Of a stretch of DNA of 9,187 nucleotides, positions 1 to 5,047 are shown one piece after another. A program made the position numbers and the translations under genes. Position 1 is the first letter of the stretch, and each line of letters starts with the position of its first letter. The stretch covers positions 1 to 9,187 of the forward strand of contig JAMOPC010000357.1 of NCBI GenBank assembly GCA_027064845.1, written 5' to 3'. Source of the DNA: Desulfurococcales archaeon. Its GTDB lineage: Archaea; Thermoproteota; Thermoprotei_A; Sulfolobales; Desulfurococcaceae. Under the pieces are notes generated by a model. That model saw only the letters and a program-made list of their open reading frames with translations. It did no database searches and was not told the DNA's origin.

Positions 1-1
1 A

Positions 2-889
2 CTGCTGACCATCCTGATCCTCTTAGTCATAATACACTACATGTACGCAAACATAACCGAGGAACTCTACAAGAGAAGCCAAGCAATACAAGAAATAACA
101 ACCACGACGAACAATCGAATAATACTCGTAGTAAACAAGACAATAAATGAATGGAAAAAGATCTACCGAGACTACATAATCTACTCAGACAAAATGATCA
201 AAGAACAACAAGTGGTAACCGGAGAATACAATATGGCACAACTACTAGAAATAATAGAAAACGCCAACTCATCGGTAGTAATAAGGAAATTCTACTTCTA
301 CGACGACGTAATAAACAAGTACGTAGTACTAGAAGTAGTCATACCAACATTCGTGGTAGAGCTACATGAGAAAGACATGCCGGAGTGGGGCACCGACCCA
401 ATAATAAAAGAAATCGCAGAAACACTAAAGAAATACGTCGAAGAATACCCATCAAACTACACCGAGTACAGACTCGCAATAACGATCCTAGACATAGCCG
501 CAGAAATACACTACAAATGGTCGCCGAGATCATATGACTTACTACTCGAAATAGTATACAATGAGGGAAATTGTGGAAGTAAGTCGGACCTAGCGATCGA
601 TTTAGCCGCAGAGGCTGGCTTGTGGTCCGCGTATATAGAGGTTAAAGCATGTAAGGCAAACGAATTTACAACCAATCACGAATGTGTAGCGATAGCAATT
701 AATAATCCGCCACCGTGGCTGAAAGGCTATTTTAATTTCACATGGCATAACCACACATTCTATATTGCAGAACTATCCGCGGAGTACCAGCCAATCTTCT
801 TGAACAAACCATATCCGTGCAGTTATGTAGGAACAATAGTAGCGCCACATTGGCAAGAAACATATGATATAGATAAACCTCTCTGGTAA
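2..889 (+). CDS. Membrane-anchored transglutaminase-like protein (5' end outside window)
   Basis: The frame is open from the left edge, so the true start lies outside. The first visible codons give a hydrophobic run (LLTILILLVIIHY) before the first internal Met at 41, which I read as an N-terminal membrane anchor. A helical, charged stretch follows. Numbering from the Met at 41, the C-terminal third resembles the transglutaminase-like papain fold: GNCGSKSDLAIDLAAEAGL with Cys178 at the head of a helix, then NHECVAIAI with His213, then FYIAEL with Glu244 as a possible third residue. Three further cysteines (204, 215, 260) could form disulphides outside the cell. Known members of the fold are proteases, amidases or cross-linking enzymes; the substrate here is unknown. 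Codon style changes near base 565: upstream third positions are mostly A or C, downstream G and T are common, so the gene may be mosaic. The family call is from motifs only, not a profile search. Confidence 0.6.
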   Translation: MLTILILLVIIHYMYANITEELYKRSQAIQEITTTTNNRIILVVNKTINEWKKIYRDYIIYSDKMIKEQQVVTGEYNMAQLLEIIENANSSVVIRKFYFYDDVINKYVVLEVVIPTFVVELHEKDMPEWGTDPIIKEIAETLKKYVEEYPSNYTEYRLAITILDIAAEIHYKWSPRSYDLLLEIVYNEGNCGSKSDLAIDLAAEAGLWSAYIEVKACKANEFTTNHECVAIAINNPPPWLKGYFNFTWHNHTFYIAELSAEYQPIFLNKPYPCSYVGTIVAPHWQETYDIDKPLW

Positions 890-894
890 ACCAG

Positions 895-1086
895 TCTTCA
901 ACTCTATATTTGTTGTTACGTGGGTTTACATCACTTTTAATTCTATTATTGTTGTTACATCTGGCTATAGCGATCGATAACCCACCACCATGGCTACTTT
1001 CAATTCTTCATATATTGTTACTGAATATTCTTCTATTTTACTGGTCAGCCCAGGACTAGATCTTTCAATTCTTTATGTAATGTTAC
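895..1086 (-). CRISPR. Short, decayed CRISPR-like array (four degenerate 25-nt repeats)
   Basis: Four related 25-nt units lie at 895-919, 934-958, 997-1021 and 1062-1086. On the plus strand they begin CTTTCAATTC or a variant and all end GTTAC. On the minus strand the two best read GTAAC...GAATTGAAAG, the end typical of crenarchaeal CRISPR repeats. By my count the two right-hand units differ at 3 of 25 positions, and the left-hand ones by about 6-7 from their neighbours. Spacer-like segments are 14 nt (920-933, probably shortened), 38 nt (959-996) and 40 nt (1022-1061); the last two have normal spacer length. The better repeats lie to the right, so the leader would be on that side and transcription leftward. 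No cas gene is in the window. Weak echoes near 1117 and 1163 were not counted. It could be a relic or a distal fragment of an array. Confidence 0.6.
959..996 (-). other. Spacer-like segment homologous to the adjacent transglutaminase-like gene
   Basis: Read on the plus strand, 964-996 translates to AIAIDNPPPWL. The upstream gene at 689-721 encodes AIAINNPPPWL. Ten of eleven residues agree and 25 of 33 bases match; all mismatches but one are at third codon positions. The similarity stops exactly where the next repeat begins (997), and on the other side within 5 nt of the preceding repeat. Its boundaries are therefore those of a spacer, not of a gene copy. In the inferred direction of array transcription the crRNA would be antisense to this gene family's mRNA. 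Confidence 0.6.
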
Positions 1087-1287
1087 ATTGGTCGAAGTTT
1101 GTTTATACATCTTATTCTTTGATTCGAATAGTATTTATTTCCGATGGGACTATTGTTTTGAGTCTTCGACTGGTTTTCTATAGGTTTTTTAGTCTCGGAT
1201 AAGTAGTGAGTGTTTGTATAATGACAAGATCTTCGATTATTATGTGTAGAGGACGCTTTTGATTATAATGTTGCTAAATATAAAAAT
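1087..1287 (-). promoter_or_regulatory. Possible CRISPR leader / intergenic region with a minus-strand TATA box
   Basis: These 200 bases between the last repeat and the stop codon of the next gene contain no convincing gene. At 1275-1286 the minus strand reads TTTTTATATTTA, directly after the TAG stop at 1288-1290. It could be a TATA box driving leftward transcription through the repeats, or a T-rich archaeal terminator for the upstream gene. The leader role is inferred only from its position beside the better-preserved repeats. Confidence 0.3.
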
Positions 1288-2436
1288 CTACCATAGGTTC
1301 TTGTTGCTTATGTAGAGGAATACGCTCTTGAGACCAAGTGTAGCGGATCCCGCGGTTCCTGCTCTGAGCCTTATCTTCAGTTCTATTATGTACCATCCAG
1401 GCTCCAATTTCTTCGGCACCTTGCCGAGCGACCTCACCACATGTATCCCGTCGAATACTATGAACTTAGAATTGCTCGGATCCAGCTTGAAGCACGCCGT
1501 ACGTGGGACCCCGTCAGGATCGGTTATTGCATCGGCTATTTCTCCCGTAGAAACACTATATATCTTATCGCCAACGAGATTTTCGATAGTCAGGGACCAA
1601 GTATAATAAACTACTGGGGGATGAGACGGTCCCGTACCCTTATCAATAAACTCTACGGCCAGCACTAAGAAGTTTTTACTGTTTAAAACATATCCGTCAC
1701 TATCCGTACCCGGCAGATAAACCATGAACTTGAAGCTAATAGTTTTGGTAGAAGTAGTTTCCCAGGCCGGGATCTCGATATTGCCTCCATCAATACTCCA
1801 GGCCCCGTCGGGTGGCGTCATCTTATAGTAACCGATTCTATCACCGTGCCACCAAGCATTATTCTCCACATCCATCCAATCGGCCGCGCTCCAGTAGAAT
1901 AACATAGTGTTCATACCAGGCTTCAAATTAGAGCGGGGAGGTTTGGGATTGTATATTGTTATGAAGACGTTGCCTGTGCTTGTCAGTATTCTTGCTTCCA
2001 ATATCCTGATCATATTGTTCTTGTACCAGTTTTCTATTAATTTTCTGTTAAGCTTTTGGTTAGCCTTTATAGTTATTGAGTTTCCGACTGGTAGATCGAT
2101 CTTCCTGGCTATGATCCATGGTCCCTGTACGATGACCGGCCATTTATTGCCTTGTTTTTCACGTATCTCGAGAACAACCTGGACGACGTGTACTGGTACT
2201 GAGCCCGTATTGTTTATGATGAGCTTGGGGTAGCCCTCCGTAGGGGATACCATGTCCCAGCGGCCCCATGTTATTTTTATGTTTTCTTGGGCTTTTCTTG
2301 TCAGTAGTTCTATTTCTTTTCGGCTTGCGTCGAGTAGTTTCATTGTCTTGAATACGAGGCTGAGGTAGACGGCGCCCATAATTATCATGGCTATGAAGAA
2401 CAAAGCCATACCAATAACAACCGCCTGGCCTTTCAT
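1288..2436 (-). CDS. Pilin-like / membrane-anchored extracytoplasmic protein
   Basis: This 382-aa protein begins MKGQAVVIGMALFFIAMI, a short basic leader ending Lys-Gly followed by a hydrophobic helix to about residue 29. That fits a class III (prepilin-type) signal cut after Gly3, though the canonical acidic residue after the cleavage site is absent, so a simple membrane anchor is also possible. A helical linker (30-55) is followed by a beta-rich region. The stretch KLIINNTGSVPVHVVQVVLEI (71-91) resembles NSGNVPVTVSKVEV in the pilin-like protein encoded at 8441-8890. The rest, rich in Trp and beta-strands, looks like an extracellular domain I do not recognise. The ATG at 2436 is supported by a GGTGA site 7 nt upstream and a TATA-like box near 2493. 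A decayed copy of its first 17 codons lies at 4550-4600. Role in an adhesive filament or surface complex is inferred. Confidence 0.7.
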   Translation of the reverse strand: MKGQAVVIGMALFFIAMIIMGAVYLSLVFKTMKLLDASRKEIELLTRKAQENIKITWGRWDMVSPTEGYPKLIINNTGSVPVHVVQVVLEIREKQGNKWPVIVQGPWIIARKIDLPVGNSITIKANQKLNRKLIENWYKNNMIRILEARILTSTGNVFITIYNPKPPRSNLKPGMNTMLFYWSAADWMDVENNAWWHGDRIGYYKMTPPDGAWSIDGGNIEIPAWETTSTKTISFKFMVYLPGTDSDGYVLNSKNFLVLAVEFIDKGTGPSHPPVVYYTWSLTIENLVGDKIYSVSTGEIADAITDPDGVPRTACFKLDPSNSKFIVFDGIHVVRSLGKVPKKLEPGWYIIELKIRLRAGTAGSATLGLKSVFLYISNKNLW

Positions 2437-2443
2437 GCACTAT

Positions 2444-2448
2444 TCACC
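2444..2448 (-). promoter_or_regulatory. Ribosome binding site (GGTGA)
   Basis: GGTGA on the minus strand lies 7 nt before the ATG at 2436 and fixes the start of the 382-aa pilin-like gene. Confidence 0.6.
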
Positions 2449-2488
2449 GATTTAGAATGGGAGGAGGGTTGAACATAGGAACATATTG

Positions 2489-2497
2489 ATTAAAAAG
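2489..2497 (-). promoter_or_regulatory. Candidate TATA box for the pilin-like gene
   Basis: The minus strand reads CTTTTTAAT about 55 nt before the ATG. With transcription starting roughly 25 nt downstream this leaves a leader of about 30 nt that includes the GGTGA site. It suggests separate transcription from the gene ending at 2523. Confidence 0.4.
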
Positions 2498-2522
2498 TGT
2501 AGAGTTGACCTTAAAATAATAT

Positions 2523-3341
2523 TCAGAATTCAAGTTGTTCTATCACGGATGAAAAGCATTCTTTTGGTGCTTTGTTTTTCTCAATGCACCTGGTAATGTT
2601 CTCTACAAGCTTGTCTTCGAAACTAAGGATAATGTTTCTTGCTTCATCGATTGAGCGGGGCCTATATATCTTTTTAAATAATGTATGGAAGAACCTAGTC
2701 AAAGTGATTGTAAGAACTGGTTTGACTAAACGCATACTGTTAAGAATTTCAGAATATTTCTCAATACCATATTTTTCAAGGACTATTTTGGAAAGTGAGT
2801 GCTCCACCCTGTTCACCAACTCACCTACAACACTATTTATCTTCGCTACCGAGATCGCGGTCTCTATTCTTGAGTCCTGAAGAATATTATTAACTACTTC
2901 GGTTAAAACAGCGGAATTACAGATTGAAGACATGATATGCTCTAAATAACGCCTTATACGATCCAACAAATTAGCGTCCGCACCGTGTTTTCTCATTATA
3001 AGTTTTAGAGAAAACGGTATTATGCTAGAACACCTATTCTCTACTAGTGTTTGAATGATAGTGTCCTCGTCGAATCCGATTGCATTATATGATACGAGCT
3101 GATTTCTTAACTCATCTAGAATATGGTGCAACAAATAGCAACATACACCAATGGAGCCATAATTTTCTTTCACCATACGTACTTGTCTTAGAAATACCTG
3201 GGGATCTCTGGCTCCGAGATCGTGTTTCCCGGGAAAATCTATTAACTCGTCAATCTCGCGATGATATCCACCACATACACGTATACACCATTTCCTGTGA
3301 ACAACCCAAGAAGGCAAAATAAACACCATTACATATTTCAT
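2523..3341 (-). CDS. Unrecognised 272-aa protein with an HD-like His/Asp pattern
   Basis: I do not recognise a named family. The N-terminal third is dense in likely metal ligands: PSWVVHRKW (His15), a Cys19/Cys23/His27 cluster, IDFPGKHDLGARDP (His40, Asp41) and LLHHILDEL (His72, His73, Asp76). A first His, then an adjacent His-Asp pair, then a helical His and Asp recalls the metal site of HD-type phosphohydrolases; this is inference from spacing and not a family match. Residues from about 90 on are mainly helical and basic, with no predicted membrane segment or signal peptide, so the protein is probably cytoplasmic. The start at 3341 is well supported because a TATA box lies about 25 nt upstream, giving a leaderless transcript. 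It ends 86 nt before the pilin-like gene on the same strand. Confidence 0.65.
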   Translation of the reverse strand: MKYVMVFILPSWVVHRKWCIRVCGGYHREIDELIDFPGKHDLGARDPQVFLRQVRMVKENYGSIGVCCYLLHHILDELRNQLVSYNAIGFDEDTIIQTLVENRCSSIIPFSLKLIMRKHGADANLLDRIRRYLEHIMSSICNSAVLTEVVNNILQDSRIETAISVAKINSVVGELVNRVEHSLSKIVLEKYGIEKYSEILNSMRLVKPVLTITLTRFFHTLFKKIYRPRSIDEARNIILSFEDKLVENITRCIEKNKAPKECFSSVIEQLEF

Positions 3342-3360
3342 ACTTGCTGATGTATTTCAA

Positions 3361-3370
3361 TATATTTTAT
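3361..3370 (-). promoter_or_regulatory. TATA box of a leaderless promoter
   Basis: The minus strand reads ATAAAATATA centred about 25 nt before the ATG at 3341, the spacing expected between a TATA box and the transcription start in archaea. Transcription would begin at or next to the start codon. No Shine-Dalgarno site is seen, in keeping with a leaderless mRNA. Confidence 0.6.
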
Positions 3371-3420
3371 GAAGTAAAGGGTATAGCGGTCGGGATAAAT
3401 GACTAGTAATGCCTACGGGT

Positions 3421-3472
3421 CTGGCTGGGATCATTTTGTTTGTTTAAACACTACTCGGGAATAACCAGCCAG
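3421..3472. repeat. Nested inverted repeat in the divergent promoter region
   Basis: CTGGCTGG (3421-3428) and its exact complement CCAGCCAG (3465-3472) flank a 36-nt interval that contains the perfect palindrome TGTTTAAACA (3441-3450). The two symmetry centres differ by only 1 nt. The right arm directly abuts the TATA box of the DUF3800 gene. This suggests an operator or protein-binding site between two divergent genes; a mobile-element end is less likely because no target duplication or partner end was seen. Confidence 0.5.
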
Positions 3473-3473
3473 C

Positions 3474-3481
3474 TTATATAG
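3474..3481 (+). promoter_or_regulatory. TATA box for the DUF3800 gene
   Basis: TTATATAG lies about 60 nt before the TTG start, implying a 5' leader of about 30 nt. The right arm of the inverted repeat occupies the position where the upstream BRE would be, so a factor bound there could compete with TFB. Confidence 0.5.
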
Positions 3482-3536
3482 TATTCCCCAAAATAGAGAT
3501 CAAATAACATAGCAGAGTGGATGGTAGAGTAACACG

Positions 3537-4295
3537 TTGTATCTCGTATTTATTGACGAAAGCGGTAAGCCAGACAAGAAAGATGATCCATATGTAGTCT
3601 GTGCATTAATGATACACGATAGTAGCTTTATCTTCATAGAAGACCAGGTAGACCATATTGTTTCTGCAACCCTAGGTATAGATAGGCCCAGAATCGCCGA
3701 GATACATGGAAGGGATATTTTCCAGAATAAGGGGATCTATAAAAGAATGTTCACTATAAAGCAACGGAGAGCCTTAGTAGAGAACATAACTAGGTTTATA
3801 GAGAACGAGCTCGTAAACAGAGCTCAGGCTGTATTAGTTGTTTTTGATAAAAACCGAGTACTTAAAATGCACAATGATGAAAACGCTAGAAAATACATGG
3901 TCAATATAGTATATAAGCTACTTATGGAGAGAATTGCGTGGATGGTGTATGAATGGGGTCCTCAACCTACTCTGCTTCTAAGTGATCAAAGCGAACTAGA
4001 TGCAGACATAATAGACACTGTTAGGCATGAGATCCGAGAAGGAATGTACACGTCGAACATAGTCGATAGCAAGTATTTTATAAAAACGCCGCTCTTCGTA
4101 GACTCAAAAGAATATAGATGCCTCCAGCTAGCAGACCTAATAGCATACATATACGGAAGAATACATAAGGGGAAAACCTCTATTGCACACGGGTTCTTTG
4201 ACCTTGAAAGCTACTTTAGAAGAATCAGTACGATCATAAGAAAAAGCCCAGATGGGAGAATAGATGGTTATGGGATAAAGGTGTGGAGGGGATAA
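3537..4295 (+). CDS. DUF3800-family protein (RNase H-like fold)
   Basis: The 252-aa protein starts YLVFIDESGKPDKKDDPYVV; the FIDESG motif with Asp7 and Glu8 at the end of the first strand is the DUF3800 signature. Further landmarks are EIHGRD (Glu55, His57, Asp60), VVFDK (101-105), LLLSD (Asp150), and near the C-terminus FVDSK (Asp189) followed by CLQLADLIAY (Gln197, Asp200), the second conserved block. The full length fits the family. Proposed active-site acidic residues are intact, so it is probably not a pseudogene. DUF3800 proteins are thought to adopt an RNase H-like fold and often sit in defence or mobile contexts, but their reaction is not established. The start is TTG at 3537: an in-frame stop at 3525-3527 excludes an earlier start. 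A GC-rich double hairpin begins 7 nt after the stop codon. Confidence 0.85.
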   Translation: MYLVFIDESGKPDKKDDPYVVCALMIHDSSFIFIEDQVDHIVSATLGIDRPRIAEIHGRDIFQNKGIYKRMFTIKQRRALVENITRFIENELVNRAQAVLVVFDKNRVLKMHNDENARKYMVNIVYKLLMERIAWMVYEWGPQPTLLLSDQSELDADIIDTVRHEIREGMYTSNIVDSKYFIKTPLFVDSKEYRCLQLADLIAYIYGRIHKGKTSIAHGFFDLESYFRRISTIIRKSPDGRIDGYGIKVWRG

Positions 4296-4302
4296 CTGGT
4301 AA

Positions 4303-4356
4303 CCCACGGGCCGGCGCTGCGACCGTCCCGTGGGCGGGGGCTCTGAGACCCCCTTT
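4303..4356 (+). ncRNA. GC-rich double hairpin: candidate structured RNA or terminator
   Basis: CCCACGGG (4303-4310) pairs exactly with CCCGTGGG (4327-4334). After one mismatch the stem continues with CGG (4312-4314) and CCG (4323-4325), closing an 8-nt loop. A second stem, GGGGG (4336-4340) with CCCCC (4349-4353), follows after one base and is trailed by TTT. The block is strikingly GC-rich against AT-rich surroundings, which in hyperthermophiles often marks structured RNA. It matches no tRNA, C/D or H/ACA layout that I can recognise. It may be the 3' end of the DUF3800 mRNA, a terminator, or an independent RNA; the strand is not certain because hairpins are symmetric. Confidence 0.45.
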
Positions 4357-4549
4357 GGCAACATCGCTGTATAGCTATTCCCTCCTCAATGACTACGTAT
4401 TACTGCGTTCCTTAAAAAACTCTCGTCTACAGAATACATGTATCTAGAACACTGTTACTTATCCATTTACATTTATTCTTCCCGAAACTTCCGATAAAGA
4501 GTCAACCAGAACAGCTAAAAATATTCTAGCTACTAAGCAGAAAATATAA
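4357..4549. other. Intergenic DNA without recognised features
   Basis: No open frame longer than a few codons, no clear promoter and no repeat was recognised. An imperfect palindrome around 4513-4531 (AGCTA...TAGCT) is the only structure noted. The stretch sits downstream of the pilin-like remnant on its strand and may be the unrecognisable rest of that gene. Confidence 0.4.
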
Positions 4550-4600
4550 CATCATGGCTATGAAGAACAAAACATCAATAGCAAGCATCTATCTCTTCAT
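4550..4600 (-). pseudogene. Decayed N-terminus of the pilin-like gene
   Basis: On the minus strand from 4600 the frame reads MKR*MLAIDVLFFIAMM. This aligns with MKGQAVVIGMALFFIAMI at the start of the 382-aa pilin-like protein. Bases 4551-4571 are identical over 21 nt to 2384-2404 in that gene, and upstream of this block the frame is kept apart from a one-codon deletion. The fourth codon is TAG where the gene has CAG, a nonsense change. Similarity fades after about codon 17, and further stops follow. I read this as the remnant of a duplicated or recombined paralogue, and not a working gene. Confidence 0.7.
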
Positions 4601-4630
4601 ATAATTAGAACGTATTATTGGTATTCTGAG

Positions 4631-4738
4631 GTCTACGTTGGTCTACCCGGTAGATTTTAATCGTGTTTCTGGTAGACATTTGTAGACTTGGTAGACAGGA
4701 TTTATTAACCTCGGTCTACATAGTAGACATAGGTGGAC
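4631..4738. promoter_or_regulatory. Operator/iteron array: nine GTAGAC/GTCTAC half-sites in three triads
   Basis: Half-sites begin at 4631, 4641, 4650; 4672, 4682, 4691; and 4714, 4723, 4733. Within a triad they are 9-10 bp apart, about one helical turn; triads repeat every 41-42 bp, about four turns. Six are GTAGAC or GTCTAC in triads 1 and 2 (the third ends in T), and the last of triad 3 is GTGGAC. Triads 1 and 3 contain the same inverted unit, GTCTACnnnGTAGA. AT-rich gaps separate the triads; the second holds the TATA box. Triad 2 covers the region upstream of TATA and triad 3 the expected start site and the ribosome binding site. The next gene is an RHH DNA-binding protein, the obvious ligand. 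Confidence 0.8.
4700..4708 (+). promoter_or_regulatory. TATA box of the RHH-ATPase operon
   Basis: ATTTATTAA lies between the second and third triads, placing the transcription start near 4730. A GGTGG ribosome binding site (4732-4736) then precedes the ATG at 4742. Confidence 0.6.
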
Positions 4739-4741
4739 CTA

Positions 4742-5044
4742 ATGAATAAAACTGTAAGGACTTTATCAACGAAGATAAGTGTAGAGGAATACCGTGAATT
4801 TGTCGAAAGAGCAAAAAAGCTCGGCACCACTCCGAGTGCTCTCCTAAGAAGAATAGTCCTGGAATTCCTCGAAAAACCCGTCGAGGAATACGACAAGGTA
4901 GCAAAGCTTGAGAAAGAACTTGAGAAGCTCAAAGCTGAAATCCTAGAGATGAAAGCACGTATAGATATGCTTACCAGGAGAATAGTATTCCTAGAACGCA
5001 GAAGAGGAACGTATCCTAGACGAGAACTAAAAAGCGAGGGCTAA
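4742..5044 (+). CDS. Ribbon-helix-helix DNA-binding regulator with C-terminal coiled coil
   Basis: From the ATG at 4742 this is 100 aa. Residues about 3-12 (KTVRTLSTKI) form the DNA-contacting beta strand; VEEYREFVERAKKLG is helix A; TTPSALLRRIVLEFLE is helix B after the family's short turn. Together they make a typical CopG/Arc-like RHH domain, which dimerises to bind DNA. Residues about 50-90 are a charged heptad-rich coiled coil, unusual for a minimal repressor and likely to mediate oligomerisation. The tail is basic. A GTG at 4733 is in frame, but the ATG has GGTGG 5 nt before it, so I prefer 4742. It is followed after 3 nt by the ATPase gene, forming an operon. The array of half-sites overlapping its promoter implies autoregulation. 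Confidence 0.85.
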   Translation: MNKTVRTLSTKISVEEYREFVERAKKLGTTPSALLRRIVLEFLEKPVEEYDKVAKLEKELEKLKAEILEMKARIDMLTRRIVFLERRRGTYPRRELKSEG

Positions 5045-5047
5045 ACA

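Noticed and set aside
890..1060. Interpretation as a decayed tandem copy of the transglutaminase-like gene
   Set aside because: Similarity to the gene is limited to about 33 nt and ends exactly at repeat units, while the flanking sequence is made of related 25-nt repeats. A spacer explains this better, though a gene relic is not fully excluded.
1117..1187. Possible fifth and sixth CRISPR-like repeats near 1117 and 1163
   Set aside because: Only a few leading bases agree and the spacing (55 and 46 nt) does not fit the 63-65 nt period of the clear units.
990..1202. 70-aa plus-strand open frame
   Set aside because: It starts within the spacer-like segment and passes through CRISPR-like repeats; its hydrophobic translation only reflects T-rich DNA.
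4303..4356. tRNA, C/D box or H/ACA guide RNA reading of the GC-rich block
   Set aside because: No cloverleaf, TTC-like arm, paired C and D boxes, or guide pocket with a properly placed ACA could be built from the bases.
4137..4364. 75-aa minus-strand open frame over the GC-rich hairpins
   Set aside because: It is antisense to the DUF3800 3' end and its N-terminus is just the translation of the hairpin block; no start signal or family resemblance.
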